Source: Chitinophagaceae bacterium
GTDB lineage: Bacteria; Bacteroidota; Bacteroidia; Chitinophagales; Chitinophagaceae
Assembly (NCBI GenBank): GCA_017998385.1
Contig: JAGODE010000016.1
Location: 1 to 35,241, forward strand
Direction: 5' to 3'
Length of the DNA stretch: 35,241 nt
The notes beneath the pieces were generated by a model. That model searched no databases. It was not told the origin of the DNA and was given only the letters and a program-made list of their open reading frames with translations. The position numbers and the translations under genes are program-made. Within the stretch, counting starts at the first letter, position 1; each line of letters begins with the position of its first letter. Shown one piece after another: positions 25,983 through 34,173 of this stretch.

Positions 25983-26924
25983 ATGAATTTTGGATGTAAT
26001 ACTAATATCCTATCTGCAAAAATCTCAGTTACTTACCGAATATCCCTTCCGCAGATTGCCATTTATTCACACCGCAACAGCGAAGGCAACCTACAAACCG
26101 ATTTCGATAAAGACTGGAATGAACTGGTCGCAAACGGCAGGAATATTTCATCGCCGGAGAAAACTGAAACTCAATCGGTAGGAGGCTGGTCGGTAATGAA
26201 CGGTAGCGGTGTGTGGCAATACAATGGCAGTACGGTCACAAGTGTGCTTACAGTGTATAGCAATAATAAAATTTGCGTGGCAATATTGTGCAACTCAACT
26301 GCAACGTCTTTGTTGAACGAATATCAAACGCTCAAAAGCACTATTGATATAGATGCTGGTGATATCAACACAGACAATATACAACCATCTACGGGCAATA
26401 ATGGGCCAACTGCAAATAGTTCAACTGTGGTTGGACTTTGGGTAATTAATCAGCCTGAAACAAATGGCTTTATAAATGGACATCGTATGTACACCGGCGG
26501 ATACCTGCGCAAAGAATATCAACTACAACAAGACGGCACCTATATTTTCCGCGTAAAAAACTGGTCGGTTAATAATGAGGCAATATATTTTATTTACGAA
26601 TCCGGCATCTGGAAGGTCAATGGAAACCAGCTAACGCTAACTCCCGAAAAAGGCAAAGCCGGATGGTGGAATAAAGACAAACCGGGTAATCATGTAAATA
26701 AATGGGGAGCTTTTAAAAAATCTGCCGGGTACAAACTCCAGGCAGCAACGTATAGCTATGAGATAAAAGAAGACGCCAATTATGGCAATTCTATTGTGTT
26801 AAATACCAGCAAGCCGACAGAACGGGATGGCGGCCAGTTTAATAGTGGTCCGTACCGGTTTGTTTATACTTCGGCAAAGGATGCGTATATCAATTACCCG
26901 CCCGGGTTTAAAACCAGTTTTTGA
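25983..26924 (+). pseudogene. Probable 5'-truncated gene for a secreted two-domain protein
   Basis: The open frame is 313 codons, but the first 25 or so residues are not a signal peptide and do not resemble a protein start. From QIAIYSHRNSEGNLQTDFD onward it looks like the middle of a Bacteroidota family I recall as having a signal peptide and about 50 more residues ahead, then a DFDxxWxxLV helix and a GWxxxxG strand region. The second part (about 149-313) begins VVGLWVINQPETNGF and is a lipocalin-like beta domain, with KEYQLQQDGTYIFRVKNW and SGIWKVNGNQLTLTPEKGK. The upstream frame meets a TGA at 25926. A deletion or frameshift near 25983-26055 is the simplest explanation; a functional short protein cannot be excluded. 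Confidence 0.55.
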
Positions 26925-27254
26925 GAAAATATCTTTAAAAACAAGTACGGCAAAAAAGATGATGCCGGGTAAACACCTGCATAGCCGGGCTCACCAGATT
27001 TTCGGGTGCCTTATCGGGTTTTTTCGATACTGAACTCAATAATCCGGTATGCCAGGCAGAGTCCGTAACAGTGATAACCGCTTTGGTCTGCAGGTATTAT
27101 CATAACCACTTTTTCACTCTGTTGCAAAGCTGACACCTGCCCCCATAAAACCATTTATTGACATAAGCTTGCGCGCATCGGCTATTGAAGCCATGCTGAT
27201 CCGTGCAAGTATAAGCGGCTACTTTTATGATGGTGGTCACCTCTTCGGGCCGGG
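26925..27254. other. Intergenic spacer between convergent genes
   Basis: No gene or strong hairpin was found in these 330 bases between the stop of the truncated gene and the stop of the large exported-protein gene. Confidence 0.5.
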
Positions 27255-28976
27255 TCATTTCCGGGTCCAGGAGATTTTGGCAACGGCAATTTTGGTTTTG
27301 CCAAAGGCACGATCGTCTCTGCCAACTATATACATATCACGCCCCATCACCGATGCCATGCGTGGCATGGAGGTAGGTGTGTCTGAATTGGAGAAAAACA
27401 TCCTTCGCTCCACTTTGCCATCAGCCAGGCTGAAGTCGGCAATAAAGCAGTGTGACTTACCAAAATTCGTCGCCATTTTGACTTTTGAGCCGGGTTGAGT
27501 CACTGTGGCGTTTTTGGGGTTGTCATTAAACAGGAGCTGTACAGACGTTTCCGTTTGCATGGCACCAAAACCGGAATAAAAAGGCCGGTTTACGGCATCG
27601 AAGTAACCCGCATATACAAAGCCCGAGTACATACGTTCCGCAATCATTTCGCGCTGTGCTTTGGGTAGTACACGCATCCAGCCAATGTTGCCACCGGCAT
27701 CTACCTTAAACAGCAGCAAATCGCCATATTCATACACTGTATAGTAAGTCGTGGTGGTTTGCATCGGTGATGTGCCCGTGCCGCCGCGGGTGGTTTGCCT
27801 GATGTAAGAATACGCATGCACCTTTTCGGCCACCATTACCAGGCCATTGTCTGGGGTGTAAAAAATCCGCTGAAACCGCATATATCTCGAAAAGGCCTCT
27901 CCCTCATTTTTCATTTTCTCCAGGCTCTCCCGCTCCTTTCGCTCTGCTTTGGTTTCATTCTCATCCGGATCATCATCGGCCGCATCGTCTTCGCTGCCCA
28001 GCATAGAATAGTCAATGTTTTTTTCGCTGGTGCTGATTACGTCACCGGTCACCGGGTTGATGCGCTGGACCAGCATACCATCTGTAGTGCGGCCTTTTTT
28101 TGTATTACTATAAAAGGCGGCCAGTACCAGATCGTTATTTTTTTCCTGTATCAACCGTGTACTGTTAAGCCAGCGGCCGTTGATATTGGTATTGATCTCT
28201 TTTTGCTGCTTTCCTTTCTCGTCGTACAGGCGGATATTGTAATTGGCAAACTCCAGGAATTTTTCCTTTTTCTTTTTACCCTCCTCGTATTCGTATACCC
28301 GTCCAACCAAAATTATTTTCCTGCTGTTCGTGAAAAGCACATCCTGCAGCTGGAAGGTTTTGGGATCAAACTCATTGCTTATTTTAACCGGCCTTCCTAT
28401 AGGTTTGAGGGTTTTATCAAACTCACTTATCGTATACTCATTCTTTTCGCGGCCTCTTACCGTACTGATAAGAATCACATTCATACTGTCGGCGCTGAGG
28501 TCTATCTTAAAATCGATCTCGTCTTTTTTACCATCCTTGAAAAAGCTGGTCAGCAGGTTCCAGCTTCCGGCCATCTCACCGGAGTTTTTGTCCAACTCCG
28601 CTGCATACAGGTCCATTCTTCCTTCTTTTTTCTCGTAGTCGGTGGCAAAGACATACAGGCGATCCTGTACCACAAAAAACTGCTCAAACTCTTTCCCCTT
28701 TAGTTCCTTATTGAAATCGTTGCGATACAACTCCATCAGGTTCTTATCTAGTTTGACCAATGTAGCCGAGGAGCGTACAGTGCCGCCGATAACGAAATAG
28801 CTTTTTACCGCCAGGTGCCCTTCCTGCAGGTATACCCCGCTTTTATCTGCATAAATTACTTCCAGATCGGTGCTGCCTTTTCTGAGCTTAAATTCATCGC
28901 CCCAGGTAAGCTTTGGCTTTTGCGCAAATGCAATCAGACTAAACAGGATGGCAACAGCCAGCATTTTACATTTCAT
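27255..28976 (-). CDS. Large exported protein of unknown function
   Basis: 573 residues from the ATG at 28976. The frame stays open for 41 more codons upstream, but only this start gives a signal peptide (MKCKMLAVAILFSLIAFAQ). The mature protein is strand-rich with repeated units such as ATLVKLDKNLMELYRNDF, DLYAAELDKNSGEMAGSW and YTISEFDKTLKPIGRPVK, consistent with a beta-propeller. An acidic, lysine-rich insertion (DDAADDDPDENETKAERKER, about 336-355) interrupts it. I do not recognise a named family. It is probably periplasmic or surface-associated. A stem-loop (29061-29086) lies 85 bases upstream of the start on its transcribed side. Confidence 0.8.
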   Translation of the reverse strand: MKCKMLAVAILFSLIAFAQKPKLTWGDEFKLRKGSTDLEVIYADKSGVYLQEGHLAVKSYFVIGGTVRSSATLVKLDKNLMELYRNDFNKELKGKEFEQFFVVQDRLYVFATDYEKKEGRMDLYAAELDKNSGEMAGSWNLLTSFFKDGKKDEIDFKIDLSADSMNVILISTVRGREKNEYTISEFDKTLKPIGRPVKISNEFDPKTFQLQDVLFTNSRKIILVGRVYEYEEGKKKKEKFLEFANYNIRLYDEKGKQQKEINTNINGRWLNSTRLIQEKNNDLVLAAFYSNTKKGRTTDGMLVQRINPVTGDVISTSEKNIDYSMLGSEDDAADDDPDENETKAERKERESLEKMKNEGEAFSRYMRFQRIFYTPDNGLVMVAEKVHAYSYIRQTTRGGTGTSPMQTTTTYYTVYEYGDLLLFKVDAGGNIGWMRVLPKAQREMIAERMYSGFVYAGYFDAVNRPFYSGFGAMQTETSVQLLFNDNPKNATVTQPGSKVKMATNFGKSHCFIADFSLADGKVERRMFFSNSDTPTSMPRMASVMGRDMYIVGRDDRAFGKTKIAVAKISWTRK

Positions 28977-29060
28977 ACAACTGGTAAGATTTAATTGGCA
29001 GGTAAAATAGGAAAAATTATGGGGGAAACATAACCCGATTACTTTCACGGCCTTCGGTAA

Positions 29061-29086
29061 GCAGGTTGTTGGCCTGAACAACCTGC
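29061..29086. other. Perfect 10-bp stem-loop upstream of the exported-protein gene
   Basis: GCAGGTTGTT (29061-29070) pairs perfectly with AACAACCTGC (29077-29086) around six bases. There is no T-run next to it, so it is not a typical terminator. It could be a leader hairpin or a protein-binding site for the minus-strand gene starting at 28976. Confidence 0.4.
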
Positions 29087-29229
29087 GGCAACTGTACACT
29101 ATTCTGCAGTTCGGACTATTTTTTAAACCCGGAGTTAGATGATCCTATTAAAATCAATGCTATTCCTTTCAAATCGAAATGAGAAATATTATTGGGTTAC
29201 TTTCAACAGCAAAAAAGCAATACGGGTAA

Positions 29230-29457
29230 ACAAGCCCATTCCGCGATCAGGTTTCATTTTTTTCAGGTCGGTCGAAGCTGCTATGCAGTAGCAGGTATTA
29301 TAAATTAGCGACTAATGAAGTTGTAACTGATAAAATAGCAAATGCCTCATTCGCTAAATATTTTCACATTAAGCCTTCAAAAGGCATTTTCCGATTTGAT
29401 TGGCAAGAAGAACTGTTTCAAAGCCTGCTGCAGCTGACTTTGAAAGGGAAGTTGTAA
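29230..29457 (+). pseudogene. Possible gene remnant, C-terminal fragment
   Basis: After a TAA at 29227 the frame stays open for 75 codons to a TAA at 29455. It contains no ATG. The last 45 residues read like a protein tail (DKIANASFAKYFHIKPSK, then FRFDWQEELFQSLLQL). I do not recognise the family, and an open frame of this length can occur by chance. Confidence 0.25.
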
Positions 29458-29505
29458 ACAAGTACCCAGGCACCCAAAATGGCGGCTTTTGACACATGTT
29501 GGCGA

Positions 29506-29541
29506 AATATAAGTCAAAAATGGCTATTTTTGACTTATATT
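29506..29541. promoter_or_regulatory. Perfect 16-bp inverted repeat, candidate Fic operator
   Basis: AATATAAGTCAAAAAT (29506-29521) pairs perfectly with ATTTTTGACTTATATT (29526-29541) around GGCT. It ends 24 bases before the Fic ATG and includes a TTTTTGAC that could be a -33 region. A related imperfect copy (CAAAATGGCGGCTTTTGAC) lies at 29475-29493, about 40 bases upstream. The Fic protein has its own winged-helix tail, so autoregulation is a natural idea. Confidence 0.55.
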
Positions 29542-29565
29542 CTGCTTCATATAACCCAAAAAAAC

Positions 29566-30636
29566 ATGCCTTTACAGCCATTACCCATAGAGCAGGAGCT
29601 GGAAACCAGGGCCGTTTTAAAAAAACTTGCCCAGGCTCACCGGGCATTGGCAGAGTTAAAGGGCAGCATTACCAGCATACCGAACCAGTCAATTTTACTG
29701 GAAACACTTACTCTTCGGGAAGCCCGGGAAAGTTCCGCCATTGAAAATATCATCAGTACGTTTGATGAAGTATACCGGAGCAATTTGTTCAGCAACATTT
29801 TTGCCAGCCCCGCAGCCAAAGAAGTACACCAGTATGCCGCAGCATTAAAAAAAGGTTTTGAACTGGTGAAGCAACACCAGTTGCTTACCAACAATCATAT
29901 TCTTCAAATACAGGAAGTGGTGGAGCAAAACCAGGCGGGTTTTCGTAAACTGCCCGGCACCAAATTACTGAATGATAAAACCGGAGAAGTGATATATACC
30001 CCGCCACAGGAGTATGATACTGTTGTAAGCCTGATGAATAATTTGGAAGCTTTTATTAACGATGATGAAATGATGGATGTGGACCCATTAGTAAAAATGG
30101 CTATCATCCACCACCAGTTTGAAAGTATTCACCCCTTTTATGATGGCAACGGTCGCACCGGCCGCATTATTAATATTTTATACCTCGTGCAAAAAGGACT
30201 GCTACACCTGCCCGTTTTGTATTTGAGCCGTTATATCATTCAGCATAAAAATGATTATTACCGCTTGTTGCAAACAGTAAGGGATAATCAGCTATGGGAA
30301 GAATGGATTTTGTTTATGCTGGATGGTATAGAAAAAACAGCTACAGAAACAGTTTTGCTCATTGCCGCCATCAAAAGCCTGATGCAGCAGTATAAGCTGC
30401 AAATACGCAGTAATTATCCAAAACTATACAGCCAGGATTTGCTCAATAATTTGTTTAAATATCCTTATACCAAAATAGAGTTTTTGCAGGCGGATTTACG
30501 CATCAGCAGAAGTACCGCAATTCGCTATTTGGATACATTGGTAAAAGCCGGTATTCTAACCAAGCATAAAATTGGCAGAGATAATTTTTATTTGAACAAA
30601 GAGTTATTGGGGTTACTGACAATAGCAAACAACTGA
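29566..30636 (+). CDS. Fic-family protein with winged-helix C-terminus
   Basis: 357 residues from the ATG at 29566; a longer frame from 29479 would run through the perfect palindrome and is unlikely. The Fic motif HPFYDGNGRTGR (189-200) is complete, with the catalytic His and the GNGR phosphate loop, so nucleotidyl transfer (usually AMPylation) to a hydroxyl is expected. SSAIEN (56-61) fits the inhibitory-helix motif (S/T)xxxE(G/N), here placed N-terminal to the Fic core (class II), with Glu60 blocking ATP. About 290-350 is a winged-helix-like region (KIEFLQADLRISRSTAIRYL, AGILTKHKIGRDNFYL). The target is unknown. No antitoxin gene is adjacent, consistent with built-in inhibition. Confidence 0.92.
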   Translation: MPLQPLPIEQELETRAVLKKLAQAHRALAELKGSITSIPNQSILLETLTLREARESSAIENIISTFDEVYRSNLFSNIFASPAAKEVHQYAAALKKGFELVKQHQLLTNNHILQIQEVVEQNQAGFRKLPGTKLLNDKTGEVIYTPPQEYDTVVSLMNNLEAFINDDEMMDVDPLVKMAIIHHQFESIHPFYDGNGRTGRIINILYLVQKGLLHLPVLYLSRYIIQHKNDYYRLLQTVRDNQLWEEWILFMLDGIEKTATETVLLIAAIKSLMQQYKLQIRSNYPKLYSQDLLNNLFKYPYTKIEFLQADLRISRSTAIRYLDTLVKAGILTKHKIGRDNFYLNKELLGLLTIANN

Positions 30637-31378
30637 AACAAAGGAAATACGGGGGAATTCATGTAAAAAACACCTTACACCAGAAAACTATAGAAAGCCT
30701 GAGATTACCATACGGGCAACAAGTATAGCCTAACACGTTGCGTTCATGTGTTGGTCTGAAAGGTTTTAAGTGGTATGCTGGAATCTGAGCACAAATCTGA
30801 TAACAGGCCATTGACTGTTAAAAAACAACTACCAGAATAAAACAAAAAACAGCTACCCCCTTTGTCAAAAACTCGAAGATAAAATTGTTGAATTACAATT
30901 AAAAAAGGCGGAACTTCAAAAGGAGGTTGGCTCTTAAATACAACAACGAAAAATAAAACACCCGGCATCCTAAAACAAAAAAACACTCAAAAAACAAGAA
31001 AGATAATCTGATTGTTAAGATTAATTAGAATAACGATAAACGCAATCCCCCGCCGCATTTATTTTTGGGAAGTTAAGAAAAACTCATCCCCAGGCAGGCA
31101 TTTGTCGAACTCCAAAAAATAAATGATCATGATTTAAAAAAGTGCGAATTGTTTTTTTTCGGAAAATGAAGGCAAATTATTTCGTTTAATATAAAAAAGA
31201 GCCCCCTCAAGAGTTAAAACTCAAATCTGTTCGTAAAGGATTTAACGAGAAAGAACAACTCTCCAGGTGAAGTAGTTGCAAAAAATATAGGATTTTCGGC
31301 ATCTCCGGTTCGCCGTACAATGTTGGCTATTAGCTCTCCCGCCGCTGTATTTACATAGAAAAGAGAGTTTCTGTATGC
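30637..31378. other. Long AT-rich spacer, no gene seen
   Basis: 742 bases, strongly A-rich on the plus strand. A coiled-coil-like open stretch of about 40 codons on the plus strand (ending near 30938, motif KIVELQLKKAELQKE) has no start codon and may be a remnant or chance. A small GAGTT-AA-AACTC dyad lies near 31210. No terminator or RNA gene was identified. Confidence 0.45.
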
Positions 31379-31960
31379 CTAGCGCGCACCACCCCTTAGA
31401 GTGTCCTGTTGCTTCGGTAAATCAGGCCGGAGATCAGGGTTTCCTGAGCGGATGGTATCTTCTACACCGGAATTATCCCGATCGGGATATAAGATGTCTG
31501 GCGATTGTGGTTTTTCTCTTTTAATAAAGAGCCATAGGATACTGCATGCCAAAACCACGAGCAAAGCAATAACTGTATATTTTTTTCTTTTGGGCGGCCC
31601 GGTCTTCTTTTTATGCTCTTCAGGCGCTTCATCGCTTGGAGCGGCATAGGTAATGTCTGCATGAAGTATATACCCCTTTTTAGGAACCGTTTCTATCAGC
31701 GTTCGATCGGTATCATTTAAAAGCTTACGCAAAAAGGAAATTGCCTGTGTAAGCGCCTCGTCTCCGCCGCCGTAATCATTCCAGACTTCTTTAATCAGCC
31801 TGTCGCGGCTCACCACTTCATTGGGATGACCGGCCAGTAATGCCAGTACTCTTATCAGCCGTTGCTCAACCTTGCCGCCAGTGCTGGTTTGTTTATCAGA
31901 AATGGTATCCCTTGTTGTGTCTACAATATACCGGTTTGCGATGATGAATACTCTCTGCAT
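31379..31960 (-). CDS. ToxR/CadC-like membrane-anchored winged-helix regulator (second copy)
   Basis: A 193-residue paralogue of the protein at 17049-17591. The winged helix spans about 3-105, with VEQRLIRVLALLAGHPNEVV, SRDRLIKEVWNDYGGGDEAL, QAISFLRKLLNDTDR and TVPKKGYILHADI. Then come a basic, proline-containing linker (EEHKKKTGPPKRKK), one membrane helix at about 128-146 and a 45-residue hydrophilic outer tail. No receiver domain is present. It is divergent from the small lipoprotein gene at 32107 and the serine hydrolase at 32678, just as the first copy is divergent from a serine hydrolase. The outer tail differs in sequence from the first copy, so input signals may differ while DNA targets overlap. 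Confidence 0.9.
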   Translation of the reverse strand: MQRVFIIANRYIVDTTRDTISDKQTSTGGKVEQRLIRVLALLAGHPNEVVSRDRLIKEVWNDYGGGDEALTQAISFLRKLLNDTDRTLIETVPKKGYILHADITYAAPSDEAPEEHKKKTGPPKRKKYTVIALLVVLACSILWLFIKREKPQSPDILYPDRDNSGVEDTIRSGNPDLRPDLPKQQDTLRGGAR

Positions 31961-32026
31961 GTGATGACCTGTTTCGTATAAAAGTAAATAAATATCAGTT
32001 TTTCAACTGTTTACAAGAATAAATAA

Positions 32027-32047
32027 AGCTTTTCCAAACCTTTTCCC
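32027..32047 (+). promoter_or_regulatory. Phased direct repeats matching the operator of the first module
   Basis: AGCTTTTCCAA (32027-32037) is followed directly by ACCTTTTCCC (32038-32047), so two related units are phased at 11 bases. AGCTTTTCCAAA is identical to the word at 16997-17008 (minus strand) in the first module, and ATAAAGCTTT at 32023-32032 also recurs there (17011-17020). Confidence 0.5.
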
Positions 32048-32083
32048 AGGCGATACTCAACCTGCTTTGCCGCCGGATGCCGA

Positions 32084-32091
32084 TAGTTTTG
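32084..32091 (+). promoter_or_regulatory. Candidate -7 box of the lipoprotein-hydrolase operon
   Basis: TAGTTTTG matches TAnnTTTG exactly and lies 15 bases before the ATG at 32107. A TTTG at 32066-32069 is closer than usual for a -33 element, so only the -7 box is well supported. Confidence 0.45.
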
Positions 32092-32106
32092 GGCAAAATA
32101 ATTAAT

Positions 32107-32652
32107 ATGAAAAAAGAAATGCTGTTTATTCCCCTCCTGGCATTTTTGGCAGTGATGCCGGCATGCACCAGGGCACAAAACCCTGTCAGTAAACCAGGGA
32201 CCGACCATGCTGAACCTGCACTAAACGGGCAGAAAAATACACCGCCCAAAAATCACTTCAATACGGCCACTACAAAAATCGCCGGTAAGGAGTGCAGCCT
32301 TACACTTATCGGCGATATGCTGCCGGATTTTTCAGTGGATGGCAGGAAGGTGTCAACGTCCGATTTTGATGATTATGCCAGCGAAATAGACAGCCTGTCG
32401 CATATAATATGGGAAAGGCAAAGAAAGGAGGCCCAACGCCGGGAAGCTGCCATAGCCAAAATCAAACAGCAGATTTTAGGCGAACTGGTATCTGCAAAAC
32501 ATATTACGACCCAATCGCAGGTGCATTCCTTTTACCTCAGCAGCGAGGCATTTTTCATCAATAACAAACAGCAAAGCCCCGAAGTGTTTGCTTACTTCAA
32601 AAAAAAATATCTGAAAAGTGAGGATAAGGCTTTCTATTACGAAAACAGGTAA
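32107..32652 (+). CDS. Small lipoprotein resembling the C-terminal domain of BlaR1/M56 proteins
   Basis: 182 residues from the ATG at 32107; an in-frame ATG at 32077 lies upstream of the -7 box and is unlikely. The N-terminus MKKEMLFIPLLAFLAVMPAC is lipoprotein-like with Cys20. A proline/asparagine-rich linker follows. The last 60 residues (EAAIAKIKQQILGELVSAKH, then FYLSSEAFFINNKQQSPEVF, then FKKKYLKSED) resemble the short domain that, as I recall, ends Bacteroidota BlaR1/MecR1-type M56 membrane proteins, where a helix is followed by FxLxxxxxxxNxKxQxxxVF. Here that domain is free-standing, next to a penicillin-recognising-type hydrolase and a membrane regulator, so it may be the periplasmic partner in sensing. 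The first module has no such gene. Confidence 0.7.
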   Translation: MKKEMLFIPLLAFLAVMPACTRAQNPVSKPGTDHAEPALNGQKNTPPKNHFNTATTKIAGKECSLTLIGDMLPDFSVDGRKVSTSDFDDYASEIDSLSHIIWERQRKEAQRREAAIAKIKQQILGELVSAKHITTQSQVHSFYLSSEAFFINNKQQSPEVFAYFKKKYLKSEDKAFYYENR

Positions 32653-32677
32653 AATAAAATCTTATAAATACAAAGAC

Positions 32678-34144
32678 ATGAAAAAATATGTTGTTTCTGC
32701 TTTCCTATTGAGTACGCTGATCAGTAGCGGGCAGTCCGGAAAAGTTTTTACCCGAGATATCCAGACAAAGATCAACCAGGTAGAAAACAACCTTATCGCC
32801 TGGGTAAAACTCGACAGCTCTAAGAACTGGAATATATATGACCGTATGAGGGATTTACATATCAACGGCGTGAGCATTGCTGTGATTAATGATTACAAAA
32901 TCGAGTGGGTCAAATCTTATGGCTGGGCCGATACTGCTCAAAAAGTGCCGGTAACCAACAATACTTTATTCCAGATTGCGTCTATTGGTAAAACGTTGAA
33001 TGCATTCGGACAAATGATACTTGTACAAAATGGTAAAATAAATCCTGATCTTGATATTAATCAGTACCTCACCCGGTGGAAGTTTCCGTACGATTCTTTA
33101 TCGAAAGGCAAGAAGATCACCCTTGCCAACCTGCTAAGTCATACGGCCGGCTTATCTGTACACGGGTTTGACGGTTATGCCTGGAACCATCGTTTACCCA
33201 CCCTTATTCAAACAATAAATGGCGAACCGCCTGCCAATAATCCGCCTGTACGTTCTTTGTTTGAGCCGGGCATTAAATCGGAATACTCCGGCGGGGGAAT
33301 TATGATTTCGCAAGCAATGCTGGAAGATGTAACCGGGATGGATTACGGCGAATACATGAAAAAAAATGTTTTTCTGCCGCTTGGCATGAAACACACTTCT
33401 TTTTCGACCGATCCGATTTACAAAAATTTTGCAACCGGCTACCGGTTCGACGGGTTAGATATGGGAGGAAAATATATGAAGTTTTCCGAACAGGCCTGCG
33501 GAGGTGCTGCATGGTCAACCGCCAGTGATCTTGCAAAATTCGTTATAGAAGTGCAGCTGTCTTTAAAAGGAAAATCCAATAAAGTATTAAAAAAAGAAAC
33601 GGTTGAGAAAATGCTTTCTCCCTATTTAAAAGAGACCAATGTTGCACTTGGCTGTTTCATAGACAACAAAAGAGGTGAACTGTATTTTCAGCACAGTGGA
33701 TTGAATCCGGGTTACAGCAGTCAGTACTACGGCTCTCTTGAAGGAGGAAAAGGTGTAGTAGTGCTCGCAAATGGCGATATGACGGATTTTAAGGATGAGG
33801 TTGTAAATGCAGTTGCCACCGTGTACGGGTGGAAAAATTTTTACGATTATGCCCCAAAGAAAATTGTTTCACTACCACCCGATTCTTTAAAGAAATATGT
33901 GGGTATTTATAAGTTTGAGCATTCCGAAACCGGACCTACTATCAGCTACGAAAACGGTCAGCTCTATCTACAGAATCCGAATTCAACCAGCAAATGGCAG
34001 ATTTATTTTACCAGTAGCCAGGATTGTTTTATGCTGGAAGCCAGGTGGTGCAATCAACGATTTTTTATGGCCGAAAATAAGGTGGGCGGTTTTACAATTA
34101 CTACCGGTACTTACACCGACAGGGCGCTGAAAGTTTCGGACTGA
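32678..34144 (+). CDS. Class C beta-lactamase-like serine hydrolase (second copy)
   Basis: 488 residues from the ATG at 32678, 25 bases after the lipoprotein stop. An earlier in-frame ATG at 32618 would overlap that gene and bury the signal peptide (MKKYVVSAFLLSTLISSGQS). Catalytic motifs: SIGK at 102-105 (Ser102, Lys105), YSG at 203-205 where many relatives have YxN, and HSG at 339-341. From about 405 to 488 is a strand-rich domain (KKYVGIYKFEHSETG start) typical of the C-terminal lipocalin-like domain of these hydrolases, in place of the TPR tail seen in the copy at 15420-16937. Periplasmic peptide or ester hydrolysis is expected; the substrate is unknown. It is the last gene of its operon, followed by a strong terminator. 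Confidence 0.9.
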   Translation: MKKYVVSAFLLSTLISSGQSGKVFTRDIQTKINQVENNLIAWVKLDSSKNWNIYDRMRDLHINGVSIAVINDYKIEWVKSYGWADTAQKVPVTNNTLFQIASIGKTLNAFGQMILVQNGKINPDLDINQYLTRWKFPYDSLSKGKKITLANLLSHTAGLSVHGFDGYAWNHRLPTLIQTINGEPPANNPPVRSLFEPGIKSEYSGGGIMISQAMLEDVTGMDYGEYMKKNVFLPLGMKHTSFSTDPIYKNFATGYRFDGLDMGGKYMKFSEQACGGAAWSTASDLAKFVIEVQLSLKGKSNKVLKKETVEKMLSPYLKETNVALGCFIDNKRGELYFQHSGLNPGYSSQYYGSLEGGKGVVVLANGDMTDFKDEVVNAVATVYGWKNFYDYAPKKIVSLPPDSLKKYVGIYKFEHSETGPTISYENGQLYLQNPNSTSKWQIYFTSSQDCFMLEARWCNQRFFMAENKVGGFTITTGTYTDRALKVSD

Positions 34145-34173
34145 GCAGATGCCTGGAAGATTCAAACCAAAAG

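Larger units (their letters stand above)
28977..29565. other. Divergent spacer with a stem-loop and an operator palindrome
   Basis: Between the large exported-protein gene and the Fic gene. Contains the hairpin at 29061-29086, an orphan open stretch at 29230-29457 and the Fic operator candidate at 29506-29541, each listed separately. Confidence 0.5.

Noticed and set aside
27795-28703. 302-codon plus-strand open frame opposite the large exported-protein gene.
   Set aside because: It is the antisense shadow of the minus-strand gene, rich in Phe/Leu/Ile runs that mirror Lys/Glu codons, with no domain.
28977-29099. 41-residue N-terminal extension of the large exported protein.
   Set aside because: It would place the signal peptide internally and run through the 29061-29086 stem-loop; it has no protein-like features.
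29479-29565. Longer start of the Fic protein.
   Set aside because: The extension encodes the perfect inverted repeat and the probable promoter; Fic N-terminal homology starts after the ATG at 29566.
12970-30636. A defence-island reading based on the DUF4143 ATPase and the Fic protein.
   Set aside because: The two genes are 15 kb apart with envelope and regulatory genes between them, and no nuclease, methylase, reverse transcriptase or other defence component is present.
30744-31378. Several short open stretches in the 30.6-31.4 kb spacer, including a 40-codon coiled-coil-like one.
   Set aside because: A-rich DNA gives lysine- and glutamate-rich open frames by chance; none has a start codon or homology I recognise.
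32618-32677. Longer start of the second serine hydrolase, overlapping the lipoprotein gene.
   Set aside because: The signal peptide begins at 32678; the extension is a lysine-rich reading of the lipoprotein's last codons.
15420-34144. Calling the two serine hydrolases beta-lactamases that give antibiotic resistance.
   Set aside because: The SxxK/Y/HxG motifs are shared by peptidases and esterases of the same fold, and the third motif is HGG or HSG rather than KTG. Nothing in the sequence shows beta-lactam hydrolysis.
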